Below the pieces are notes generated by a model, which did not search any database, was not told where the DNA came from, and was given only the letters and a program-made list of their open reading frames with translations. A stretch of DNA of 64,000 nucleotides from UMGS1484 sp045593325 (GTDB lineage: Bacteria > Bacillota > Clostridia > Oscillospirales > Acutalibacteraceae). The stretch is taken from assembly GCA_045593325.1 (NCBI GenBank), contig JAZNWL010000049.1, positions 1 through 64,000 of the forward strand, in the 5' to 3' direction. A program made the position numbers and the translations under genes. Below are positions 24,900 to 33,837 of this stretch, in pieces. Position 1 is the first letter of the stretch. Every line of letters starts with the position of its first letter.

Positions 24900-25043
24900 G
24901 AAAAAACCTCCTTATGGGAATAGTTTTTCCCCGGGCATAAGAGATATGCTTCCAAAAAACAGAAAATCCTTCGTTTTTCGGTAAATTTCAACAAAAGAAA
25001 CAAAACATATTTCACAGTTCTGCACAATTTTTATAAAATAGGG

Positions 25044-25072
25044 TTGCAATACACAAATAAATTTGTTACAAT
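25044..25072 (+). promoter_or_regulatory. Promoter of the glgCDA operon
   Basis: TTGCAA (25044-25049), a 17-base spacer and TACAAT (25067-25072), giving a 5' leader of about 65 bases before glgC. Confidence 0.75.
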
Positions 25073-25144
25073 GGAAAAAATTGCATCATGGGGGAAATAG
25101 CCGCATTTTACCCCTGCAAACGGGAAAGGACAGTGGAGCGAATT

Positions 25145-26365
25145 ATGTTTTACAAAACAGAATGTGTAGCCATGTTATTGGCAGGGGGGCAAGGCAGTCG
25201 CCTTGGCGCTCTCACCAAGAAAATTGCAAAGCCTGCGGTACCCTACGGGGGGAAATATCGCATTATTGATTTTCCCATGTCCAACTGTATCAATTCCGGG
25301 ATCGACACGGTTGGGGTTTTAACCCAGTATCAACCTTTGGAACTGAACGATTATATTGCCACAGGGGCTCCTTGGGATCTGGACCGCCGTCAGGGCGGGG
25401 TGCACGTGTTGCCTCCTTATCAACGCAACGCCGGGGCAGACTGGTATAAAGGAACTGCCAATGCCATTTACCAAAATATTCCCTTTATTGAACGGTACCG
25501 CCCTTCTTACGTTCTGGTGCTGTCTGGGGACCATATTTATAAAATGGATTACGGCAAAATGTTAGATTATCATAAGGAAAACAATGCCGATTGTACCATT
25601 GCGGTGCTGGACGTATCCCTGGAAGAAGCCAGTCGGTTCGGTATCATGAACACCCGTGAAGACGGCAGTATTTACGAATTTGAAGAAAAACCCGCCCACC
25701 CCAAATCCACCAAAGCCTCCATGGGGGTTTACATTTTCAGTTGGGACGTGTTGAAAAAATATTTGGAAGAAGATGAAGCAAATCCCGATTCTTCCAACGA
25801 CTTCGGGAAAAATATTATTCCCACCATGCTGAACAACGGCTGTAAAATGATGGCCTATTCCTTCGACGGATATTGGAAAGACGTGGGCACGGTGGAATCC
25901 CTTTGGGAAGCCAATCTGGACCTGCTGAATCCCAAAGTGGAATTGGATCTTTCCGACCCCAACTGGCGGATCTATTCCCGCACCGAAACGGTACCGCCTC
26001 AGTACGTTTCAGAAAAAGCCGACGTGCAGAACTCCCTGGTGAGTGACGGTTGCACAGTGGAAGGGTACGTGGATTATTCGGTACTGTTTTCGGGTGCCGT
26101 GGTGGAACCGGATGCTCAGGTGCATTATTCCATCATTATGCCCGGTGCGGTGATTAAAAAAGGCGCCGTGGTAAAATATGCCATGGTAGCGGAAAACACC
26201 GTGATTGAAGAAGGCGCTCAGGTTGGCCAGGCTCCCGAGGAAATGGAAAATCGGGATGACTGGGGTGTTGCCTTGGTGGGGGATAACCTGACCATTGGCA
26301 AAAATGCTGTGATTGGCGCCAAAAAAATGGTTGAAGATAATGTATTGGAGGGTGAAACAAGATGA
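25145..26365 (+). CDS. glgC: Glucose-1-phosphate adenylyltransferase
   Basis: A 406-residue enzyme that makes ADP-glucose from ATP and glucose 1-phosphate, the committed step of bacterial glycogen synthesis. Evidence: the nucleotide-binding start MLLAGGQGSRLGALTKK-(IAKPAVPYGGKYRIIDF), the phrase LSGDHIYKMDY with the metal-binding Asp, and FEEKP for glucose 1-phosphate, followed by a C-terminal left-handed beta-helix (about 290-400) rich in GAVV and GAVI turns. I start at the ATG at 25145 because GGAG lies upstream and it matches known N-termini; an upstream in-frame GTG/ATG reading adds unrelated residues. It overlaps glgD by four bases (ATGA). Confidence 0.97.
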   Translation: MFYKTECVAMLLAGGQGSRLGALTKKIAKPAVPYGGKYRIIDFPMSNCINSGIDTVGVLTQYQPLELNDYIATGAPWDLDRRQGGVHVLPPYQRNAGADWYKGTANAIYQNIPFIERYRPSYVLVLSGDHIYKMDYGKMLDYHKENNADCTIAVLDVSLEEASRFGIMNTREDGSIYEFEEKPAHPKSTKASMGVYIFSWDVLKKYLEEDEANPDSSNDFGKNIIPTMLNNGCKMMAYSFDGYWKDVGTVESLWEANLDLLNPKVELDLSDPNWRIYSRTETVPPQYVSEKADVQNSLVSDGCTVEGYVDYSVLFSGAVVEPDAQVHYSIIMPGAVIKKGAVVKYAMVAENTVIEEGAQVGQAPEEMENRDDWGVALVGDNLTIGKNAVIGAKKMVEDNVLEGETR

Positions 26366-27477
26366 AAACCAATGCCATTGGTGTAATTTTCACCAACATC
26401 GGAGATACCTTATTACGGGATATGACCCAGCTTCGTTGCATGGGTTCGGTTCCCTTTGGGGGTCGGTATCGGTTAATTGATTTCCCCCTTTCTGCCATGG
26501 TTCATGCCGGCATTTCCAAGGTGGGGATTACCACCCGCCACAATTACCGTTCTTTGATGGACCATCTGGGAAGCGGAAAACCCTGGGATCTGTCCCGTAA
26601 AGCAGGGGGGATTTATCTGTTTCCCCCCTTCAGCAACACCGAAAGTGGTGACAATACCACCCGTCTTTCGGAACTGGCTGCCATGATTCCCTTCCTGGAA
26701 AATTCCCATGAAGATTACGTGGTATGTTGCGACTGCGATGCGGTATTCAATTTTGATATGAATGAACTCATTGACGCTCACGTTGCCTCAGGGGCGGACA
26801 TTACCTTCGGGTACGTTCACGGCAAGTTGCCCAATCCCTCCGGTCGGCGGATGGTGCTGAATATGGATGAGGATAAACGGGTAAAAGAAATTTTAATTCA
26901 ACCTGCCCTGGAAGACGAATGTGATTACGCCATCAACGTGACGGTGCATAACCGCAAACGGTTGATTCAGGTAATCAAGGACGCTTTGAGCCGTAACTTC
27001 ACCACCATTACCCGGGATGTATATCAACGGCAACTGTCTTCTTTCGACATGAGAGGGTATGAAATCGGTGGATACGTACGGGTTATCGACAGTCTTTCCA
27101 CCTATCTTTCTGCCAATGAAGATCTGTTGAAGAAAGAAGTGCGGGACCAACTGTTCTGTGCAGACCGTCCCATTTTAACCAAAGAGCGGGACGACAGCCC
27201 CACCCGTTATGCCATCGGCGGTAAGGTCACCAATAGTTTGGTGGCAGACGGCTGTGTGATTGAAGGCACTGTGCAAAATTGCATTTTGTTCCGGGGCGTT
27301 AAGGTAGAAAAGGGTGCCCATCTGGAAAACTGTGTGATCATGCAGGATTCTGTGGTTTCTCAAAAAGCCCGTCTTTCATATATCATTACCGATAAAGACG
27401 TAGAGATCACCCCCAATCGTACTCTGATGGGATTTGAATCCTATCCTGCTTACATTGCTAAAAATTCTATTGTATAA
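26362..27477 (+). CDS. glgD: GlgD, regulatory subunit of glucose-1-phosphate adenylyltransferase
   Basis: A 371-residue paralogue of GlgC. The start, GVIFTNIGDTLLRDMTQLRC, keeps the fold but has lost the catalytic GGxGxRL loop, as in GlgD of Bacilli and Clostridia, where it pairs with GlgC and alters activity. The rest keeps PFGGRYRLIDFPLS, GKPWDLSRKAGGIYLFPPF and a beta-helix end. Translationally coupled to glgC and 18 bases ahead of glgA. Confidence 0.95.
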   Translation: MKTNAIGVIFTNIGDTLLRDMTQLRCMGSVPFGGRYRLIDFPLSAMVHAGISKVGITTRHNYRSLMDHLGSGKPWDLSRKAGGIYLFPPFSNTESGDNTTRLSELAAMIPFLENSHEDYVVCCDCDAVFNFDMNELIDAHVASGADITFGYVHGKLPNPSGRRMVLNMDEDKRVKEILIQPALEDECDYAINVTVHNRKRLIQVIKDALSRNFTTITRDVYQRQLSSFDMRGYEIGGYVRVIDSLSTYLSANEDLLKKEVRDQLFCADRPILTKERDDSPTRYAIGGKVTNSLVADGCVIEGTVQNCILFRGVKVEKGAHLENCVIMQDSVVSQKARLSYIITDKDVEITPNRTLMGFESYPAYIAKNSIV

Positions 27478-27495
27478 CCGAAGGGAGTTGGGCCT

Positions 27496-28917
27496 ATGAA
27501 AACCTTATTTGTTACCAGTGAAGCCTATCCCTTTGCGGTTTCCGGGGGGCTGGGTGACGTTTCGGGCGCTTTGCCTGCGGCGTTGCGTCATCGGTTCATC
27601 GGGTGTCGGGTGGTTATGCCTTTGTATGAAGACGTTCCCGAACACTACAAAAAGGAAATGAAATTTTTAGGAAGCCTTTCGGTTCCTGTTTCCTGGCGCC
27701 GTCAGTATTGCGGTGTGTTTGAAGCCAAATGGGGTGGGGTAACCTATTATTTGCTGGATAACCAATATTACTTTAAACGCTCGGGTTTGTACGGGTATTT
27801 TGACGACGCGGAACGTTTCGCCTTTTTTGCCCGTGCCGCTTTGGAAATTCTGCCCTTGATCGGCTATTACCCCGACGTGATTCATTGTAACGACTGGCAG
27901 TCTGCCCTGCTTCCCACCTATTACAGCCTGTTTTATGCAGGGGTGCCCGGGTATGAAAATATCAAAACCGTGTTGACCATTCATAACATTCAGTACCAAG
28001 GGAAATACGGCAATGATATTTTAGGAGACGTATTGGGGATTCCCGAAGAAGCCCGTTCTTTGCTGGAAAACGAAGGGGCGGTCAATATTTTAAAAGGCGG
28101 TATCGAAACTGCCCATGCGGTTACCACCGTTAGCCCCACTTATTCACGGGAAATTCTGGACCCTTGGTATTCTTACGGGTTGGACAGTATTTTAAAAGAA
28201 CGCAGTTGGAAACTGCGGGGTATTATCAACGGCATTGACGTGGACGTGTATAATCCCCAAACCGACAGTATGATTGCCGCCAACTATTCGGCTGACGATA
28301 TGGCAGGCAAAGCTGTGAACAAACGGGTGTTGCAAGAAACCATGGGGCTTCCCCAACGGGAAGACGTCCCTATGATTGGGCTTGTGAGCCGTTTGGTTTC
28401 CCAAAAGGGACTTGACTTGGTGAAATATGCCCTGGAAGAAATGATGCAGTGGGATATTCAACTGGTAATTTTAGGCTCGGGAGACTGGGTATATGAAAGT
28501 TATTTCGACGAAATGGCGGCAAAATACCCTGATAAAATGGCATTGAAACTGGGCTTTATTCCTGCCCTTGCTCATCAGATCTATGCCGGGGTGGATTTAT
28601 TCTTAATGCCCTCTAAATTTGAACCCTGCGGCTTGGCACAGTTGATTTCTCTGCGGTACGGCACCCTTCCCATTGTACGGGAAACCGGGGGGCTCAAAGA
28701 TACCGTGTTTGACTGTGGCGGAAAAGACGGTAACGGCTTTACCTTCCAGACCTATAACGGGGACGATATGAAGGATGCGGTGCACCGCGCCGTTTGCTTG
28801 TACCGTGACAAAGAAAAATGGGATTCGGCAGTGGCTCGTGCCATGGCCTGTGACCATAGCTGGAATCAGTCGGCAGGGGAATATGCCAAATTGTATAAAG
28901 AACTGGTTTCTAAATGA
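27496..28917 (+). CDS. glgA: Glycogen synthase (ADP-glucose), GT5
   Basis: A 473-residue GT-B glucosyltransferase that extends alpha-1,4 chains from ADP-glucose. It has the GT5 domain (about 1-235) with HCNDWQSALLPTY and TIHNIQYQGKY, and the second domain with GLVSRLVSQKGLDL and the donor-site glutamate motif PSKFEPCGLAQLISLRYG. The N-terminal motif that usually reads K-x-G-G-L, whose lysine contacts ADP-glucose in E. coli GlgA, is V-S-G-G-L here (residues about 15-19), a substitution to note. AGGGAG lies before the ATG. Terminator follows. Confidence 0.96.
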   Translation: MKTLFVTSEAYPFAVSGGLGDVSGALPAALRHRFIGCRVVMPLYEDVPEHYKKEMKFLGSLSVPVSWRRQYCGVFEAKWGGVTYYLLDNQYYFKRSGLYGYFDDAERFAFFARAALEILPLIGYYPDVIHCNDWQSALLPTYYSLFYAGVPGYENIKTVLTIHNIQYQGKYGNDILGDVLGIPEEARSLLENEGAVNILKGGIETAHAVTTVSPTYSREILDPWYSYGLDSILKERSWKLRGIINGIDVDVYNPQTDSMIAANYSADDMAGKAVNKRVLQETMGLPQREDVPMIGLVSRLVSQKGLDLVKYALEEMMQWDIQLVILGSGDWVYESYFDEMAAKYPDKMALKLGFIPALAHQIYAGVDLFLMPSKFEPCGLAQLISLRYGTLPIVRETGGLKDTVFDCGGKDGNGFTFQTYNGDDMKDAVHRAVCLYRDKEKWDSAVARAMACDHSWNQSAGEYAKLYKELVSK

Positions 28918-28922
28918 TCATC

Positions 28923-28958
28923 AACACCCTTGGTTTCCTATGAACCGAGGGTGTTTTT
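28923..28958 (+). terminator. Terminator of the glgCDA operon
   Basis: AACACCCTTGGTT (28923-28935) pairs with AACCGAGGGTGTT (28943-28955, one G-T/mismatch position), then a T-run to 28958. Confidence 0.88.
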
Positions 28959-29095
28959 GCTGGAAAAACGCAAAACAACAATTCATTGGAGAGATAAACA
29001 GGAGAATATCACCAAAAAATCATTCTACGGGAAAGAAAAAACCTTGGTTTTTTGTGCATTTTTTCCTAAAATGCGGGTTTGGAAACATTCCCCTC

Positions 29096-29123
29096 TTGAT
29101 TTTTTGTGTATTTGTTATATAAT
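29096..29123 (+). promoter_or_regulatory. Promoter of glgP and the GH13 gene
   Basis: TTGATT (29096-29101), a 16-base spacer and TATAAT (29118-29123), about 45 bases before the glgP start. Confidence 0.75.
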
Positions 29124-29167
29124 GGATACTGTACTATATTATCGTGTTAAAAGGAGGAATTCTTTCT

Positions 29168-31570
29168 ATGGATTATCGTTTGTCCCCTTCGGAAGCAAGG
29201 GAATTAATTCGTTTGAAACTTTCTCATAATTTCGGGGTTACCCCTGCCGAGGCAACCCACGAACATTTTTACAAAGCCATTGTTCTCATTGTGCGGGATT
29301 TGTTGCAACGGGGCCGTGCGGAATTTATGGAAAAGGCCGCCCAACAAGATAAAAAACAAGTGTTTTACCTTTGCATGGAATTTTTGATGGGTCGCTCTCT
29401 GAAAAACAACCTGTCCAATTTAGGGCTGATGGATTCCATGGAAAAGGCCCTTTTGGATTTTGATATTAAATTAGATAAAATTTTTAACCAAGAACCGGAT
29501 GCCGGTTTGGGTAACGGGGGTCTTGGCCGTTTGGCGGCTTGTTATCTTGACGGTCTTGCCACCGGCGGGTACCCTGCCATGGGCTATTCCATTTGTTATG
29601 AATATGGGATTTTCCGCCAACGGTTGGTGGACGGTTGGCAAACCGAAGCCCCCGATTTCTGGCTGCCCGGTGGCGAAGTGTGGTTTGTGGACCATCCCGA
29701 ACAAGCGGTGGAAGTGAAGTTTGACGGCAATGTGCGTGACTGGTGGGACGGTCATCATCACCACGTAACCCACGAAAATTATTCTCCTATTACCGCCATT
29801 CCCCACGATTTAATGGTGGCAGGGCAAGACGGGAAAGGGGTTTCGGTTCTTCGCCTTTGGAGTGCCGAGGCACCCGGTCTTGATATGCAACTGTTTAACG
29901 AAGGGGACTATATGCGTGCCATGCAACAAAACGCCATGGCAAAGGTAATCAGCCAAGTATTGTACCCTGCGGATAATCATTACGAAGGCAAATCTTTGCG
30001 GCTTCGTCAACAATATTTCCTGGTTTCCGCTTCGGTACAGGATATTGTGCGTGACCATTTGCATCGCTTTGGTAAAATGGACAATTTGCCCGAAAAAGCC
30101 GCGATCCACACCAACGATACCCACCCCGTTCTTGCCATTCCCGAACTCATGCGGATCTTGTTGGACGAATGCGGATATCCTTGGGAAGAAGCTTGGGATA
30201 TTGTTTGCCGTACCGTGGCTTATACCAACCACACGGTTATGAAAGAGGCTTTGGAATGCTGGCCGGAAGACCTGTTTAAAGAACGACTTCCCCGCATTTA
30301 CCAAATTGTTTGCGAAATTGACCATCGCTTGAGAAAAGAAATTTGGGATGCCACCGGCGACCCCGGTTTTGTGGAACGCACTGCCATTATTCACGATGGG
30401 GCAATTCGCATGGCCAACATGGCAGTTGCCGCTTGCCACAGTGTCAACGGGGTTTCCAAACTCCACAGTGAAATCCTCAAAGAAACCGTGTTTAACGATT
30501 TCTATCGCATTGCTCCGGAGAAATTCAAAAACGTTACCAACGGCATCGCCCATCGCCGTTGGCTGAACCAAGCCAACCCCGCTTTGGCTTCCTATTTGAA
30601 CGAGCTCATTGGCAATGATTATATTTACGATGCCTCAGCCCTTTCCAAATTGGCGGAGTATAAGGACGACAGTGCTGTAAAAGCCCACTTGCAAGCCATT
30701 AAACGTCAAAACAAAGAACGTCTTGCCAAATATATTGAAAAACACGGAGGTGGCTTGTGCAACCCTGATTCCGTTTTCGATATTCAAATTAAACGCTTGC
30801 ACGAATACAAACGGCAACACATGAATGCTTTGCATATTATTGCCGACTATCTGTATATCAAAGATAACCCCAATGCTCCCTTTACCCCCAAAACTTACAT
30901 TTTCGGGGCAAAGGCGGCTCCCGGGTATTTCCTTGCCAAACAAATCATTCAAATGATCTGTGCTTTGTCCAAACTTATTGACAGTGACCCTGCCATGAAG
31001 GACAAATTAAAGGTTGTATACGTGGAAGACTATCGGGTAACTTTAGCAGAGTTGTTGGTTCCCGCTGCTGACGTTAGTGAACAAATTTCCTTAGCAGGTA
31101 CCGAAGCCTCAGGTACCGGTAACATGAAACTTATGCTTAACGGTGCCGTTACTTTGGGCACCGAAGACGGCGCTAACGTGGAAATTCATAAAGCCGTTGG
31201 GGATGATAACATTATCATCTTTGGTATGGAAACCCCCGAAGTTCGTGTCTTGCAATCCCATTACGACCCCCGTGGGTATTATCTCAACAATCCCACTTTA
31301 AAACGGGCTATTGATTTCTTGCAACAAGGATTTTCGGGCAAACAATTCGGTGATATTGCCAATTCCTTGGTACACCGAGACCCCTACATGGTCATGGCTG
31401 ATTTTGAAAGTTATTGCCGTGCCCACGATAAGGTGAATGAACTGTACGCACAAAAAGACGTTTGGAACCGCATGAGCTTAATGAATACCGCCATGGCAGG
31501 CATCTTTGCTGCTGATCGTGCGGTGGACGACTACGCCAAAACCATTTGGCATTGCGACGGTGTGAAGTAA
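29168..31570 (+). CDS. glgP: Glycogen/maltodextrin phosphorylase, GT35
   Basis: An 800-residue phosphorylase that releases glucose 1-phosphate from alpha-1,4 glucan ends. Family marks: YLCMEFLMGRSLKNNL, DAGLGNGGLGRLAACYLDGL, HTNDTHPVLAIPELMR, and the pyridoxal phosphate lysine in EASGTGNMKLMLNGAVTLGT. I take the ATG at 29168, with AAAGGAGG upstream. It has its own promoter after the glgCDA terminator, so breakdown and synthesis can be controlled apart. The GH13 gene starts two bases after its stop. Confidence 0.97.
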   Translation: MDYRLSPSEARELIRLKLSHNFGVTPAEATHEHFYKAIVLIVRDLLQRGRAEFMEKAAQQDKKQVFYLCMEFLMGRSLKNNLSNLGLMDSMEKALLDFDIKLDKIFNQEPDAGLGNGGLGRLAACYLDGLATGGYPAMGYSICYEYGIFRQRLVDGWQTEAPDFWLPGGEVWFVDHPEQAVEVKFDGNVRDWWDGHHHHVTHENYSPITAIPHDLMVAGQDGKGVSVLRLWSAEAPGLDMQLFNEGDYMRAMQQNAMAKVISQVLYPADNHYEGKSLRLRQQYFLVSASVQDIVRDHLHRFGKMDNLPEKAAIHTNDTHPVLAIPELMRILLDECGYPWEEAWDIVCRTVAYTNHTVMKEALECWPEDLFKERLPRIYQIVCEIDHRLRKEIWDATGDPGFVERTAIIHDGAIRMANMAVAACHSVNGVSKLHSEILKETVFNDFYRIAPEKFKNVTNGIAHRRWLNQANPALASYLNELIGNDYIYDASALSKLAEYKDDSAVKAHLQAIKRQNKERLAKYIEKHGGGLCNPDSVFDIQIKRLHEYKRQHMNALHIIADYLYIKDNPNAPFTPKTYIFGAKAAPGYFLAKQIIQMICALSKLIDSDPAMKDKLKVVYVEDYRVTLAELLVPAADVSEQISLAGTEASGTGNMKLMLNGAVTLGTEDGANVEIHKAVGDDNIIIFGMETPEVRVLQSHYDPRGYYLNNPTLKRAIDFLQQGFSGKQFGDIANSLVHRDPYMVMADFESYCRAHDKVNELYAQKDVWNRMSLMNTAMAGIFAADRAVDDYAKTIWHCDGVK

Positions 31571-31572
31571 GT

Positions 31573-33432
31573 ATGAAAACGCCCTATTTTTCACGGGATC
31601 CTGCCTATAAAACCCCCTTTGGGGCGGCAAAAACAGGGGAAGATATTATCTTCCGCCTGTTTTTACCCTTGGATTGTTCCCAAGCCTTTATTTTATGGTG
31701 TAAGGACGGTTACGGTGAAATCAACTACCGTTTTTGGAAAACCACCAAAAAAGAGGAAGACGGTCGTTGGTGGGAATGTTTGATTCGGGTGGAAGAACCG
31801 GGACTGTATTATTATCGATTCACCTTTGATACCCCTTTTGGTCACAACTACCTTACCTGTGGGGAAGGGGGCGCCGCCCTGATGGACCCAAGGGGTGCCT
31901 CTTACCAATTAACGGTGTACGATGCTTCCTTTGAAACCCCAAGTTGGCTTCCCGGTGGCATTGTATATCAGGTTTTCCCCGACCGATTTGCCAAGTCCGG
32001 CATCCCCAAGAAAAAGGTGCCCAAAGACCGTTATTTGCATGAGTCTTTTGAAGGGCAACCCGCTTACACTTTGGAAAAAGTACCTTGTCGGCTGAATAAC
32101 GACTATTTCGGTGGGGATTTAAAAGGGATTCAGGAAAAATTACCTTACCTGAAAAGTTTGGGTGTGACCTGTCTTTACCTCAATCCCATTTTTGAAGCCC
32201 ATTCCAACCATCGGTATAATACCGCCGACTATATGAAAATTGACCCCTTGCTGGGTACGGCTTCGGATTTTAAAGAATTGTGCAAAGCTGCCCATGAGCA
32301 AGGCATCAAGATCGTATTGGATGGTGTGTTTTCCCATACGGGGGACGACAGTGTTTATTTCAACAGCGAGAAACGGTATCCCCCCAATGGGGCGGTGAAT
32401 ACTCCCGATTCTCCGTACCGTTCCTGGTATACCTTTACGGAGTATCCCAATAAATATCACTCCTGGTGGGGCTTTACCACCCTGCCCGAAGTGAAAGAAA
32501 CCGACCCTGCTTACCTGGAATTTATTACAGGGAAAGAAGGGGTTGCCGCCCATTGGTTAAAAATGGGGGCGGACGGCTGGCGGCTGGACGTTGCCGACGA
32601 ATTGCCCGACCCCTTTTTGGAATCTTTCCGTAAACGGGTGAAAGCCCAGAACCCCGATGCCCTCATCTGGGGGGAAGTTTGGGAAGATGCCACCACCAAA
32701 ATCAGTTACGGCAAACGTCGTACCTATTTGCACGGAGCGCAACTGGACTCGGTGATGAATTATCCCTTTATGAACTACGTTCTTTCTTTTGTTCGGAAAG
32801 GGGGCGGGGAAGAATTTCTGGAACAGGTAATGACCCTTCTGGAACATTATCCTGCTCCTGCCATTCATACCCTGATGAATCACCTGGGAACTCACGATAC
32901 CCCGCGGCTTCTTACAGCACTGGTGGGGGAACCTGCCGGGGGACGGGACCGTGCCTGGCAATCCCAAAAAACCTTAACCAAAGAGCAAAAAGCCTTGGGA
33001 GCCAAACTGGTGAAATTGGCTTGCGTTCTGGCATATACCCTGCCCGGCGTACCTTGTGTGTATTACGGGGACGAAGTGGGTATGGAAGGGTATGCCGACC
33101 CCTTTAACCGAGGGCCCATGCCCCGGAAGGCACCCATTCCCGAATTGCTTGCTTTCTATAAAAAAATGGGAAAGATCCGAACCGATTGCCCCATGTTGAA
33201 AGAAGGGGCAATGGTGCCTGTGGAAGGTTCGGAAAATGCGGTATCTTTCCTGCGAACCGATGAACATGGTACCTTGTTTGTGGCGGTCAACCGAGGAGAA
33301 ACTCCTGTGGAACTTGACCTTCCCAAAGGGTATAAAAAATCCAAAACTCTTTTGGGTAAAGTGGAAAATAACCTTTGCCACTTGGAAGCCTATGACGCCG
33401 CTTTGGTGGTGCTCAGAGCAAGTGAAGAGTGA
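31573..33432 (+). CDS. Intracellular alpha-glucan hydrolase, GH13 (neopullulanase/cyclomaltodextrinase-like)
   Basis: A 619-residue amylase-family enzyme without a signal peptide. An N-terminal beta domain (about 1-120) precedes the barrel with all GH13 motifs: DGVFSHTGDD (region I), GWRLDVADE with the nucleophile Asp (II), IWGEVWED with the acid Glu (III) and NHLGTHDTPRL (IV). Architecture and length resemble neopullulanase/maltogenic amylase types, which cut maltodextrins, pullulan or cyclodextrins. The ATG at 31573 gives a two-base gap after glgP; no strong ribosome site, so translational coupling is likely. It probably handles limit dextrins made by the phosphorylase (inference). Confidence 0.93.
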   Translation: MKTPYFSRDPAYKTPFGAAKTGEDIIFRLFLPLDCSQAFILWCKDGYGEINYRFWKTTKKEEDGRWWECLIRVEEPGLYYYRFTFDTPFGHNYLTCGEGGAALMDPRGASYQLTVYDASFETPSWLPGGIVYQVFPDRFAKSGIPKKKVPKDRYLHESFEGQPAYTLEKVPCRLNNDYFGGDLKGIQEKLPYLKSLGVTCLYLNPIFEAHSNHRYNTADYMKIDPLLGTASDFKELCKAAHEQGIKIVLDGVFSHTGDDSVYFNSEKRYPPNGAVNTPDSPYRSWYTFTEYPNKYHSWWGFTTLPEVKETDPAYLEFITGKEGVAAHWLKMGADGWRLDVADELPDPFLESFRKRVKAQNPDALIWGEVWEDATTKISYGKRRTYLHGAQLDSVMNYPFMNYVLSFVRKGGGEEFLEQVMTLLEHYPAPAIHTLMNHLGTHDTPRLLTALVGEPAGGRDRAWQSQKTLTKEQKALGAKLVKLACVLAYTLPGVPCVYYGDEVGMEGYADPFNRGPMPRKAPIPELLAFYKKMGKIRTDCPMLKEGAMVPVEGSENAVSFLRTDEHGTLFVAVNRGETPVELDLPKGYKKSKTLLGKVENNLCHLEAYDAALVVLRASEE

Positions 33433-33498
33433 AAAAGTATGTGTCCGGAGCCCCGGCGGAAAAATGATATAATTGCTTAACCCAATAAATCAAACCTT

Positions 33499-33680
33499 GT
33501 ACGCCCTCCTTGTGTAAAGGAGGGTGGCTTTTTGTCTTTAGGCAAAAAGTTGGGAGGATTGTGTGCAACAAGGAGAGAATTGTGTTACCGTCTTGATGTT
33601 TGTAACAATCCCTCCGTTTTTTGGTTTATAAACCAAAAAAACACCTCCCTTTACACATGCATTACACAAGGGAGGCGTAC
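33499..33680. mobile_element. MITE-like palindromic element (182 bp, non-coding)
   Basis: Both ends carry inverse copies of GTACGCC(C/T)(T/C)CCTTGTGTAA followed by (A)AGG(A/G)AGG(G/T): the left copy at 33499-33526 and the right copy at 33642-33680, which has about ten extra bases in its loop. Each end also folds on itself. Inside is a perfect 24-bp palindrome (33617-33640, TTTTTTGGTTTA and its inverse). There is no reading frame. The form fits a miniature inverted-repeat element, of a type seen between genes in many Clostridia; it may also end transcription of both flanking genes. The rest of the 33433-33713 gap shows nothing else I recognise. Confidence 0.65.
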
Positions 33681-33713
33681 GGATTCGGTTTATTTAAAGG
33701 GGCAATTATGAAT

Positions 33714-33837
33714 GTGATGCGAACTGCATCACACCGCAATGCACCATAAGGTGCAATTCACGTTGCATCGCAACGATTCATGGCGAAGCCAATTCATGTT
33801 TGCATAGCAAACAATTCATTACAATTCGTTAGAATTG
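33714..33837. repeat. Ladder of six small hairpins separated by AATTCA
   Basis: Six different short perfect palindromes follow each other: GTGATGC-GAACT-GCATCAC, TGCACC-ATAA-GGTGCA, CGTTGC-ATC-GCAACG, TGGC-GAA-GCCA, TGTTTGC-ATA-GCAAACA and CAATTC-GTTA-GAATTG. From the second on they are joined by (A)ATTCA. The last hairpin's loop contains the stop codon of the leftward phosphatase gene. Function unknown. Confidence 0.8.

Noticed and set aside
28918..29095. Possible small RNA between glgA and glgP
   Set aside because: Besides the terminator only a short AAAAACC-TT-GGTTTTT palindrome is visible, not enough to support an RNA gene.
33714..33837. CRISPR array
   Set aside because: The units are different palindromes with six-base spacers; there are no repeated 25-35 base units and no cas genes.
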